DNA from: Eggerthellales bacterium UBA948
GTDB lineage: Bacteria; Actinomycetota; Coriobacteriia; Coriobacteriales; UBA8131
Length of the DNA stretch: 11,754 nt
Reading direction: 5' to 3'
NCBI GenBank assembly: GCA_002293265.1
Contig: DBCW01000128.1
Coordinates: forward strand, 6,029 to 17,782
Within the stretch, counting starts at the first letter, position 1, and every line of letters begins with the position of its first letter. A program made the translations under genes and the position numbers. Shown here piece after piece: positions 6,301 to 11,754 of this stretch. Under the pieces are notes generated by a model that worked only from the letters and a program-made list of their open reading frames with translations, made no database searches and had not been told where the DNA came from.

Positions 6301-8482
6301 CGTCTACAACATGGACCAAAACCAACGCACTGCTGACTTTGTACTCCAACCCTCTGTCAGCCATGATCAAACCGGAGTCACAAGTTCGCAGTATGCCACA
6401 ATCACCATCGAAGATACGCTGCCCAAACACCTCACCTATCTGCCCGGTTCAGCCTATACGGCAAACAGCGTAGAAGACTACGTTCAGACTTCCACTAACG
6501 GCGGAACCCAAGGTATCGTGACAAATGGCGTTCTCACTCCGCCTACTGAGCTGCGTAACAATGATGACGGCACCCAGACCCTCATCTGGCGTATCTCCGA
6601 GGTTAAGATCGACGAGCCCATGAAGCCCATATTTTACTCGGTAGCTATCGGTACTCCCGGGCAGGAAGAAACTGATGTTCCTATTGCTACCACCAACCTC
6701 ACCAACAAAGTGCGTATCTACAGCAAAGAAGACATGCGCGATCCGTCACTCGCCAACCTCAACTACGCCGAAAGCGGACTGCGCGTGGTACGTGGTAGCG
6801 CCACCTCGTTTGCTAAGTTCACCACCACTCCGCTTGCCGACTCGGATGGCATCGCCAAGTTTACGGTGCTCTACGCCAACAACAGCTCCAACCCCGAGAC
6901 CGACATCGTGCTCATGGACACCATGCCCTACAACGAGGATCCAAATAACCTTGACCCTGCAGCCAGCACCTTTAGCGGCTCCTATACCGTAAGCAAATGG
7001 CAGCTCGAAGCAAACAGAGCGCCCAACTCCAGCTTGGAGCTCTACTTCACCACCGATGAAAGCTATCGCGGTAAAACCGCCGCAGACGTGACCTACGAAG
7101 AGGTCACCACCAGCAGCAACTGGATAAAAGCTGACATTGCTTCTGACGGCATCTCCACCGATATGAATGGACAGACCCCGGTAGCTTGGGTGGTTGCAGG
7201 CGATCTTGCAGGCAACGAGACCGTGCGTGCCAACATCGAACTTGAGCTGGAATGCGGCGGATCAGTGCCCAACGCCATGCTCGTAAATAAGTGGAGCACA
7301 GGAACAGATACTACCACCAGCCGTATCACACTTGTCTCCCACTCTATAGAAGGGCTTGTCTGGAAAGACATTAACAAGGACGGTCAGCAGGACACAGTAG
7401 ATGTTGACGGCGAAGAGCGCTTTGTGGGTGTTCAGGTAACGCTTCTCCAACTAAGAGATGGCGGCGACCCTACAAACATTGCTGAGTATGCAGAGGTTGC
7501 TACCACCGTCTCCGGCAAGACCTATGACGTCAACACCGGCGAAGAAGCGGACTACCAACCCGGACAGTTCCCCGGACGCTACCGCTTTACCGGACTTCCC
7601 AACGGCACCTTTGCAGTGAAGTTTGACAACAGTGGCGAGACGAAGATTTCCCCATTCATTGGCACAGTTGCAAACACCGGCGATGACACCACCGACTCCG
7701 ACGGCATCACCACATACAATGCCTCTACCGGGCTACTCGCCGAGGCCAACATCATCGGCATCGTGCTGCCCGAAGCCAAAGACATGGTGCGTGCAGTCTA
7801 TGAGTCGCGCTACAACGACCTCGGCCTTTATGAAGTTGACGCTGATTCTGTGAGCTACTCATTTACCAAGATCTCCGGCACCGACACGAATGCTCCGCTT
7901 GCAGGCGCAGAGTTCTCCATATATAAAAGCACGCATGTGCATGACGAGAGTTGCGGTGGACTTAGCGCCGATGACGAGTGCTCTTTCGTAGCCGAGCAGC
8001 TAAAAGGCGACGTTTTTGACGCAGAACTCTGGGATACCGAAAACCCGGTCTACACCGCTGTGAGCGGTGAGGACGGTATTGTTACTTTGTCGGGGCTCAG
8101 CCAGGGCGTGTACATGCTTGTTGAGACCAAGGCCCCCGAGGGTTATGAGCTTTCGCGTGGTTGCTGGATAATCGACGTAGACGTGCAAGCCGCAGAGCCC
8201 ATAACCATTACGGGCAGCTCCATCTCACCAACTGCTGTTAGCGGGCAACCTAACGCTTTTATTACCCAAACTGTCGACGGTAAAAACGCCTACTACCTGC
8301 CCAACTACGAGAAACCCATCTTCCCGGTGGCCGGTGGTGTGGGCACCTACCTGTTCACATTTGCAGGCTTAGGACTAATAGACGCAGCAGCCATTTATGC
8401 TTTCTCAAGATGGCTAAAAAAGCGTCGCGAAGACGCAAGAGAATACGCGATAGACGTAAGAAGGCGCATGAGAGGGGAGTAA
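3341..8482 (+). CDS. Giant LPXTG-like surface adhesin or tip pilin with DUF11-like, SdrD-B-like and SpaA domains
   Basis: This 1713-residue secreted, wall-anchored protein starts with a signal peptide (1-45, cleavage likely after VSA). An acidic Ala/Glu/Thr/Ser-rich spacer to about 245 contains the EPEAAE repeats. Residues about 250-950 are a stalk or head of unknown fold. Two DUF11-like domains follow (about 990-1070 and 1155-1210, each with a D-T-[LM]-P strand). The SdrD-B-like domain begins GLVWKDINKDGQQD (1338-1351). The SpaA-like domain (about 1504-1656) has Lys1510, Glu1595 (YMLVETKAPEGYEL) and Asn1655 placed for an internal isopeptide bond. The sorting signal is FPVAG (1661-1665), then a membrane segment (about 1669-1688) and a basic 25-residue tail. 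There is no YPKN pilin motif, so a tip adhesin fits better than a fibre backbone. It stands alone, 2.2 kb from the sortases. It has 11 cysteines and a sharply AT-rich centre. Confidence 0.88.
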   Translation: MATRQKATIKSKLRSVFMILMVLLILINVSPFYMIATNNISIVSAQETSAGESTGEGEEVSGEDPVVDNGVTAGVEAEAEIGVDTDAPNPTSESGEGASASEGESANSNATDENAPEANSPEGDAAESDSAQAYDGETGTEPQLTETGEEPEAAEPDADKTEAADTSAEPEATEPDANNTEATETSAEPEVAETGTEPEAAENGDEPVAAETGDEPVAAESAEEPEAAESDVDKPGTAAGDTAFPPLEAENDQAYVTGIKVTEIVDGTSPWDSEQKAGNDTGANNKIVRSFDSVSYKVSVGMAANDGFGPFGAAHVRMEFVLPVASDVAEFDTAAMGWMDESAGYKWSVTTETRTINGVATACQVLNCYNYLYNETDTVIPGEFSQNVVVKVKAAANGQVIQPQFTAGMECCDWSEVFCEEHQQQEKWTTTGDPVVVTAAPKYNVSLKLSGEANTMWKGANDYNTGNTTGDYLAANYGIGSVYGRTYAYGVTIMLYNDNASKGMKGIELPKGPITFDLTLSSSYNPDEKGKPDVDVSNEYAPLLWGYGPSLSSKTTSDGRQTLGTRGMPTGGAPYANATDSANAYEQSCYDSGDWKAEQDDNTISVTVSNYEINTERFPDRFIYESFQNATYGKANVGMFSAGEIWIQQPFNKINSTNTSTIYDVVNDYGSGTFTLTVDTKNLSATSLSGKTQTDPTGTNGAQMNTSDDHAASTVYLTVPGNLTNRVYYSYPENTAVNERGVDEGYTLFTNGKDATIAGADVMLVSGFYYQPKGDEENQMQYATSLEKFDGSAIKLTGTVYKYADLELSNVTYNVLYAAKPDGSNWINDNELKSADEDDLIYYPSLGALENDGKICVATLAQFFGPSSKLDSRHYKLGFIATVENNQDFVGEVLMLHEVSRLWTAMQLDDAAIGSLPSWLDGDTKLADFPEAEHVKNPDYTKESYNTSGAIGTHAGNWELGDSLLIIGYKTSITKNLAQKSSGTEKNVYNMDQNQRTADFVLQPSVSHDQTGVTSSQYATITIEDTLPKHLTYLPGSAYTANSVEDYVQTSTNGGTQGIVTNGVLTPPTELRNNDDGTQTLIWRISEVKIDEPMKPIFYSVAIGTPGQEETDVPIATTNLTNKVRIYSKEDMRDPSLANLNYAESGLRVVRGSATSFAKFTTTPLADSDGIAKFTVLYANNSSNPETDIVLMDTMPYNEDPNNLDPAASTFSGSYTVSKWQLEANRAPNSSLELYFTTDESYRGKTAADVTYEEVTTSSNWIKADIASDGISTDMNGQTPVAWVVAGDLAGNETVRANIELELECGGSVPNAMLVNKWSTGTDTTTSRITLVSHSIEGLVWKDINKDGQQDTVDVDGEERFVGVQVTLLQLRDGGDPTNIAEYAEVATTVSGKTYDVNTGEEADYQPGQFPGRYRFTGLPNGTFAVKFDNSGETKISPFIGTVANTGDDTTDSDGITTYNASTGLLAEANIIGIVLPEAKDMVRAVYESRYNDLGLYEVDADSVSYSFTKISGTDTNAPLAGAEFSIYKSTHVHDESCGGLSADDECSFVAEQLKGDVFDAELWDTENPVYTAVSGEDGIVTLSGLSQGVYMLVETKAPEGYELSRGCWIIDVDVQAAEPITITGSSISPTAVSGQPNAFITQTVDGKNAYYLPNYEKPIFPVAGGVGTYLFTFAGLGLIDAAAIYAFSRWLKKRREDAREYAIDVRRRMRGE
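3785..4027 (+). repeat. Acidic EPEAAE-type repeats in the adhesin N-terminal spacer
   Basis: Residues 149-229 hold seven variants of xEP[EV][AV][AT]E: EEPEAAE, AEPEATE, AEPEVAE, TEPEAAE, DEPVAAE, DEPVAAE and EEPEAAE. They are spaced irregularly by 10-20 residues, with linkers such as PDADKTEA and TGD. At DNA level the copies share GAGCCGGAAGCG-like words. Such repeats can expand or contract by recombination, changing how far the binding domain is held from the wall. Confidence 0.8.
4730..6180 (+). other. AT-rich, compositionally foreign block inside the adhesin gene
   Basis: Hand counts give 87 G+C in 240 bases (36%) for 5161-5400, against 132 in 240 (55%) for 6841-7080 and 35 in 60 (58%) for 4261-4320. 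Codons in the block favour A/T third positions (AAT, GAT, ACA, TTT), whereas both flanks favour C/G (AAC, GAC, ACC, TTC). The frame stays open throughout, and the block covers residues about 464-947, ending just before the first DUF11-like domain. The borders are approximate. This suggests in-frame replacement of the binding region by DNA from a different source. Confidence 0.7.
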
Positions 8483-8522
8483 GGTTTATCGCATCTTTCA
8501 CCTCTACGCAACATACACTTTG

Positions 8523-8553
8523 GCGCACGTTCAGTAATAAACTGAGCGTGCGC
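8523..8553 (+). terminator. 13-bp GC-rich hairpin after the adhesin gene
   Basis: Arms 8523-8535 and 8541-8553 (GCGCACG and so on) pair over 13 bp around an AATAA loop. The single imperfect pair is G-U in the top-strand transcript and C-A in the other, which ties it to the adhesin mRNA. There is no U-tract after it. It lies 40 bases after the stop and about 120 bases short of the opposing operon. Confidence 0.7.
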
Positions 8554-8615
8554 TGTCACATATGCTGTTTACCTGAATGAACAGTAAACTTGGCAACATT
8601 GAACCGCCCCGGGTT

Positions 8616-8644
8616 GCATAGCGAGTTATGCTTTTCGCTTTTTT
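8616..8644 (+). terminator. Second hairpin with T-run, top strand
   Basis: GCATA (8616-8620) and TATGC (8627-8631) pair around a 6-base loop and are followed by TTTTCGCTTTTTT. The stem is weak but the U-run is good, so with the preceding hairpin it probably finishes adhesin transcripts before they run into the convergent operon. Confidence 0.5.
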
Positions 8645-8673
8645 GAACTCTTTCGGGCATCTATGTCACTACG

Positions 8674-9606
8674 TTACCCGGTTTCTATGTTTACGCTTCC
8701 AAGATTAGACTTAACTTCCATCGTGCAGTCAGGGTTGCTAACTTTCTGATTTGCCGGAGAGCCGGCTTGTTTACCATTAACATGGATCGATCCGAGGTCG
8801 GTTTCGATTGAGTAGCCGAGTTTGTCTTCTTGATTCTCCAGATCTAAATTGATTGAACCAAGATCCATCGAAAACTCTGCGTTACCCTCAAGCAGTCCGG
8901 AAAAGTCAAACTGACCAAGATTTAGCTTTGCGTTAGTATCTGTTAAAGAAGACTCGGTTAAAGATAAAGAACCGGCATCCATCGTAAACTTGGATTGCTT
9001 TCCTGAAGTAAGGCTGTTTATCGTACATGAACCAAGATCCATGTCTACATCCATTTCATCGGCAGTAATATTTTCGCCATAAAACGAACCGGCATTGAGT
9101 TTTACATTTAAAGCTTGTGTGGATAAGTCGTTCATATTAAGACTACCAAGATCATTAGTGACTTTTAAAGATTCAAACTCTGCATTTTTAGGATAAGTGA
9201 TCTTTAGTACATTAATGTTTCCACCACCAAAGCCAATTCCAAAATTAAACCAGTTCCACCCAAAAAAGCCTTGACTAGAAGAGCGTGAATCAATTTTTAA
9301 CGCGTCATTATTCTCGCTTATATTTAAAGTTATTATGTTTGGATTATAGTTTCCTTCAACTTTAAAAGCATCTCCTTCTTCAAAACTAAGTTCTAGGATG
9401 TCTGTATTTACCTCAATAGATTTAAGGTCTCTATAGCTTTCGTTTACCACTGTATGCTGACCGCTTTGCCCAAAGAGCTTAATGCCTTCATTTGTTATTG
9501 AGAGCGGTACCATTCCACCTAGAGCATAACCTATACCTGACACTACGCCGCCAAAAATGATTAGTATTGCTGCGGCAAGCAGAAAGTTTCTTAAAAGTTT
9601 ACTCAT
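8674..9606 (-). CDS. DUF4097 (toast-rack) membrane-anchored beta-repeat protein
   Basis: This 310-residue protein has one N-terminal membrane segment (residues 5-30) and a long outward beta-repeat domain. From residue 150 the turn motif [DN][LA]G[SQ] recurs at 152, 171, 190, 210, 229, 248, 270 and 301. The spacing is 19-20 residues over the first six copies, the hallmark of the DUF4097/toast-rack beta-solenoid. Residues 110-130 are a Gly/Phe/Trp-rich insertion (GFFGWNWFNFGIGFGGG). The gene is last in a three-gene leftward operon. Its ATG overlaps the stop of the HAAS gene (ATGA), with GAGAGGG a few bases upstream. Members of this family are commonly linked to PadR and HAAS genes and are thought to act in envelope sensing or stress responses. 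The biochemical role is unknown. Confidence 0.85.
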   Translation of the reverse strand: MSKLLRNFLLAAAILIIFGGVVSGIGYALGGMVPLSITNEGIKLFGQSGQHTVVNESYRDLKSIEVNTDILELSFEEGDAFKVEGNYNPNIITLNISENNDALKIDSRSSSQGFFGWNWFNFGIGFGGGNINVLKITYPKNAEFESLKVTNDLGSLNMNDLSTQALNVKLNAGSFYGENITADEMDVDMDLGSCTINSLTSGKQSKFTMDAGSLSLTESSLTDTNAKLNLGQFDFSGLLEGNAEFSMDLGSINLDLENQEDKLGYSIETDLGSIHVNGKQAGSPANQKVSNPDCTMEVKSNLGSVNIETG

Positions 9607-10433
9607 TGTGACACCCTCTCTCTTCTCGAAAGCTTGACTCGAATTGCGTTAAACAGCTTAGCCACACCTCTGATGGCAAGTCTCGCCAGCACTACGAATG
9701 CTATGGCCAAAAGAATAAAGAAGCCAAAAATAACCAATCCTGATCCCACGTAGAATAAACCTACCGGTGGAGAAGAGAACATCATGATAATGCCCATTAC
9801 CAGGGACACGACACCTGCTACAAAGAGCGAGATAACTACCGCAAAAAGCGCTATGAGCAATGAAAATAGTGTAGCCAAAACTGCAATAATTATGCCGACA
9901 AGAGCAGCAGCAAGTGGAATTCCAACAGGTATTGCCAAAATAGCTAGGACAACCGCCCATACAACGCCCATCTCTGACTTACGCTTTTGAGGCTGAGCTT
10001 GTCCGGGCTGAGAATACGACCCTTGATAGCCGGGAGCTTGTTGCTGGTATGTTTGTCCGGGTTGATAGGTAGATTGCGCTGTGCTTTGCTGATAGTCAGT
10101 AGTGTTTTGCGCATAAGGGTCGTGTGCATTACCCTTACTGGTTTGATCTAGTGGGTCGTGGGTTGTAGCAGCTTGCTGATAAGCAGCGCTTTGAGGAGCA
10201 GGAGCAAACGGATCTTGAGCCAGGGGAGCCATGGCAATGTCTGCTCGTATTTGTGCTGCTAATGTGCGTGGACTTCCAAGTACAGCGCTGGCATCAAACT
10301 CAACATCTTTTCCGACTTCGGTTTCAGCATCGATTAAATACTCATTGTAGTAAGCAAGAGCATTTTGCTTGTCAATGCTGTCCACCCCTTTAAGCTCTTT
10401 GTCTAACTCTGCAAGATAACTATTAATGTCCAT
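9603..10433 (-). CDS. HAAS/DUF1700 domain membrane protein with Q/Y/P-rich linker
   Basis: Residues 1-66 (MDINSYLAELDKELKGV through the YYNEYLIDAE and LGSPRTLAAQI motifs) form the HAAS (DUF1700) helical domain, which is found in PadR-linked membrane proteins. Residues about 70-153 are a low-complexity linker rich in Gln, Tyr, Ala, Pro, Ser and Thr, with several YQQ/YQPGQ/QTYQQQ units and two HDP motifs. A basic KRK then leads into hydrophobic segments from 156 to 218 and 225 to 250, probably three or four membrane spans, and a basic cytoplasmic tail. The start overlaps the PadR stop codon by one base (TAATG) and the stop overlaps the DUF4097 start by four, so all three proteins are translationally coupled. 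The linker is longer and more glutamine-rich than I expect for simple HAAS proteins. Confidence 0.82.
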   Translation of the reverse strand: MDINSYLAELDKELKGVDSIDKQNALAYYNEYLIDAETEVGKDVEFDASAVLGSPRTLAAQIRADIAMAPLAQDPFAPAPQSAAYQQAATTHDPLDQTSKGNAHDPYAQNTTDYQQSTAQSTYQPGQTYQQQAPGYQGSYSQPGQAQPQKRKSEMGVVWAVVLAILAIPVGIPLAAALVGIIIAVLATLFSLLIALFAVVISLFVAGVVSLVMGIIMMFSSPPVGLFYVGSGLVIFGFFILLAIAFVVLARLAIRGVAKLFNAIRVKLSRRERVSQ

Positions 10434-10744
10434 TATGCAACCCTTCCAAGGTAGCCGTCTAACCGATCTCTAAACTCCTGCCAGTCTTTATAAAAATCTT
10501 CAAGTTGGGCTTTGCCGCTTTCAGTTATGCCGTAATATCTGCGGTTGCGACCCATGTGCGGCTTGTCGTATGTCTCGAGAAACTCACTGTTTTGAAGTCT
10601 ACGCAATACCGGATAAAGCGTTGATTCAGAAACTTGTAAGCTATCGCGTAAGTTCTGCGTAATCTCATAACCATAGGTGTCCCCGCGAGCAAGCATAGAA
10701 AGAACACAGGCATCAAGCAGGCTAGCTGTTATCTGAAATGCCAA
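10433..10744 (-). CDS. PadR family transcriptional regulator
   Basis: This 103-residue protein is made almost entirely of the PadR winged-helix domain: LLDACVLSMLARGDTYGYEITQNL, then the recognition region SESTLYPVLRRLQNSEFLETY and the wing GRNRRYYGITESGKAQL. A final helix, FYKDWQEFRDRLDGYL, gives dimer contacts. PadR proteins repress their own operons and respond to small molecules or envelope stress. I place the start at the TTG at 10744, because GGAGGT (10752-10757) lies seven bases before it. A longer frame starting at 10759 would put the ribosome site inside the gene. It heads the padR-HAAS-DUF4097 operon and faces a perfect palindrome just upstream that is the likely operator. It is the short type of PadR without a C-terminal coiled-coil extension. 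Confidence 0.9.
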   Translation of the reverse strand: MAFQITASLLDACVLSMLARGDTYGYEITQNLRDSLQVSESTLYPVLRRLQNSEFLETYDKPHMGRNRRYYGITESGKAQLEDFYKDWQEFRDRLDGYLGRVA

Positions 10745-10751
10745 ATCAATT

Positions 10752-10757
10752 ACCTCC
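10752..10757 (-). promoter_or_regulatory. Ribosome binding site that decides the PadR start
   Basis: Read on the bottom strand, GGAGGT is followed by seven bases and TTG (10744-10742). This is an optimal spacing and excludes the in-frame TTG at 10759, which overlaps the upstream side of the site. Confidence 0.75.
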
Positions 10758-10774
10758 AATACTTTATTCTCTGC

Positions 10775-10797
10775 AATATTATAGAAGCTATAATATT
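10775..10797. promoter_or_regulatory. Perfect 10-3-10 palindrome, likely PadR operator over the operon promoter
   Basis: AATATTATAG (10775-10784) and CTATAATATT (10788-10797) are exact inverted copies separated by three bases. The bottom strand carries TATAAT boxes inside the palindrome, with TTGCTC about 19 bases upstream of one of them. A bound dimer would therefore block RNA polymerase. It lies about 30 bases before the PadR start, the usual position for PadR autoregulation. Confidence 0.7.
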
Positions 10798-10931
10798 ATA
10801 CGGAGCAAGAAAAGTAAATATTGATTTGGAAATTTCTTACTATACGAGTGCCATCACCAAGCTGTAGACAAAAAAATTCAAACTAGTAGTGGAAAAACTT
10901 GCAAAGCTCCGTTAAACTAATGCACTGCAAT

Positions 10932-11006
10932 GCTGATGTGGCGCAATGGTAGCGCATCTGATTTGTAATCAGACGGTTGCAGGTTCAAGTCCTGTCATCA
11001 GCTCCA
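10932..11006 (+). tRNA. tRNA-Thr (anticodon UGU)
   Basis: The cloverleaf is complete. Acceptor arms GCTGATG and CATCAGC are followed by discriminator T and an encoded CCA. The D-arm is GCGC-AATGGTA-GCGC. The anticodon stem TCTGA/TCAGA (10957-10961 and 10969-10973) carries loop TTTGTAA with anticodon TGT at 10964-10966, reading ACA threonine codons. The T-arm is GCAGG-TTCAAGT-CCTGT with one G-U pair. It is transcribed divergently from the PadR operon and has its own terminator. I could not settle on a promoter in 10801-10931, where TTGCAA (10899-10904) has no well-spaced -10. Confidence 0.97.
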
Positions 11007-11018
11007 TAAACCTGTTCA

Positions 11019-11042
11019 AGCTCCTGCAAGCAGGGGCTTTTT
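11019..11042 (+). terminator. Intrinsic terminator of tRNA-Thr
   Basis: AGCTCCTG (11019-11026) pairs with CAGGGGCT (11031-11038), with one G-U pair, around loop CAAG. A TTTTT run (11038-11042) follows directly. It is 12 bases after the tRNA 3' end. Confidence 0.88.
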
Positions 11043-11106
11043 GCTTTAGTAAAGGTGGGGACTTGAGCCATAGATAGCATATCGATAGTAGGAGGTAAGT
11101 AGAACA

Positions 11107-11742
11107 ATGGCGATTGATTTCAAGAAAGAACAAAAGGAACTGTATCAGCCCAAAACAACACCGTCGGTAATTGACGTGCCCGATATGGTTTTCATCGCCG
11201 TGGAAGGTGAAGGAAACCCCAATATAAGCCCGGCGTATGCTTCTGCTCTGGAAATGCTCTATGGATTTTCATACGCCATCAAAATGAGCAAAATGGGCAG
11301 TAAGCAACCGGACGGATATTTTGATTTTGTTGTACCGCCGCTCGAGGGCTTGTGGTGGCTAAAAGACGGTGGTGTTATAACCGATATTTTGGATAAGGAT
11401 AAGCTTTGCTGGACTTCAATGATTCGGCAGCCGGATTTTGTGACAAATGAAGTGTTTGAAGCCACAAAGATCGCTCTGGCTAACAAGAAGCCGGATCTGG
11501 ACTTATCAAAAGCAAGGCTCGTACGGTTTACAGAAGGGCTGTGCGCCCAAATCATGCACGTGGGGTCATACGATGATGAACCCGCCACCATCGCTGTGCT
11601 AGATCGGTTCATCGAGGAAGAGGGCTACGCGCCTGATTTCACCGAGGTGCGTCGGCATCATGAAATCTACCTCGGCGACCCACGCAAAACCGCTCCTGAG
11701 AAACTTAAAACGATTATACGTTATCCAGTTAGGAGGATATGA
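11107..11742 (+). CDS. GyrI-like small-molecule-binding domain protein
   Basis: This 211-residue cytoplasmic protein has no signal peptide or membrane segment. It opens DFKKEQKELYQPKTTPSVIDVPDMVFIAVEGEGNPN, the start of the GyrI-like (COG4832-type) family. The rest shows the expected blocks: AYASALEMLYGFSYAIKM, YFDFVVPPLEGLWW, MIRQPDFVTNEVFEA, and a second half with HVGSYDDEPATIAVLDRFIEEEGY and HHEIYLGDPRKTAPEKLKTIIRYPV. GyrI-like domains are SHS2 folds that bind small hydrophobic or drug-like molecules. Members of this free-standing group are often annotated only as GyrI-like, and some relatives act as hydrolases on electrophiles. GGAGGT (11091-11096) lies ten bases before the ATG. The protein is full length and is followed closely by another gene. 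Confidence 0.88.
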   Translation: MAIDFKKEQKELYQPKTTPSVIDVPDMVFIAVEGEGNPNISPAYASALEMLYGFSYAIKMSKMGSKQPDGYFDFVVPPLEGLWWLKDGGVITDILDKDKLCWTSMIRQPDFVTNEVFEATKIALANKKPDLDLSKARLVRFTEGLCAQIMHVGSYDDEPATIAVLDRFIEEEGYAPDFTEVRRHHEIYLGDPRKTAPEKLKTIIRYPVRRI

Positions 11743-11744
11743 AA

Positions 11745-11754
11745 ATGATTACAC
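11745..11754 (+). CDS. First codons of a following gene, cut by the window edge
   Basis: AGGAGG (11731-11736), inside the last codons of the GyrI-like gene, is followed eight bases later by ATG ATT ACA (Met-Ile-Thr). The new start lies two bases past the GyrI-like stop, so the two genes are probably co-transcribed and coupled. The product cannot be told from three residues. Confidence 0.55.

Noticed and set aside
6062..6430. A 122-residue bottom-strand frame inside the adhesin gene
   Set aside because: It is a shadow frame with no ribosome site and no family resemblance.
10932..11006. tRNA-Thr as an integration site of a genomic island
   Set aside because: No partial repeat of the tRNA 3' end and no integrase gene are seen in the window.

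Overview
The window looks like a chromosomal segment of a host-associated Gram-positive bacterium. It holds two sortase genes, a giant cell-wall-anchored adhesin, a PadR-controlled membrane operon and a tRNA-Thr that encodes its own CCA end. Moderate base composition, GTG/TTG starts, strong GGAGG ribosome sites and a Cys-containing SpaA/SdrD-type adhesin would suit the Coriobacteriia (Atopobium/Olsenella-like Actinomycetota). That placement is inference; a Firmicutes host cannot be excluded.

Left part (1-1112): the 3' end of a class C pilin sortase with its C-terminal membrane anchor overlaps by four bases a second sortase that keeps His/Cys/Arg but has no C-terminal membrane segment and no visible lid motif. 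The pilins they serve are presumably upstream, outside the window. A nearly perfect 85-nt stem-loop (1120-1204) closes this unit.

Middle part (1205-3340): a lone AAA-type ATPase with a C-terminal winged-helix region is preceded by seven 10-bp units phased once per helical turn. Downstream lie a perfect 15-bp inverted repeat and a 118-bp MITE-like element with 25-bp imperfect terminal inverted repeats and a 7-bp direct duplication of its target. Next is a RelB/DinJ-type antitoxin with no toxin beside it and a palindrome over its promoter.

Adhesin (3341-8482): a 1713-residue surface protein with signal peptide, acidic EPEAAE-type repeats, a large stalk with 11 cysteines, two DUF11-like domains, an SdrD-B-like domain, a SpaA-like isopeptide domain, and a non-canonical FPVAG sorting signal with a long basic tail. 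Its central third is strikingly AT-rich (about 36% GC sampled) against 53-58% on both sides, which points to an imported segment within one gene. Hairpins follow the gene.

Right part: a leftward, translationally coupled operon, padR, then HAAS/DUF1700 membrane protein, then DUF4097 'toast-rack' protein, is read from a promoter region holding a perfect 10-3-10 palindrome, the likely PadR operator. Divergent from it lie tRNA-Thr(UGU) with a terminator, a GyrI-like small-molecule-binding protein, and the first codons of another gene whose ribosome site lies inside the GyrI-like gene's end.

The strongest candidates for something undescribed are the mosaic adhesin, the MITE, the phased repeats before the orphan ATPase, and the periodic toast-rack protein with its Q/Y-rich HAAS partner.
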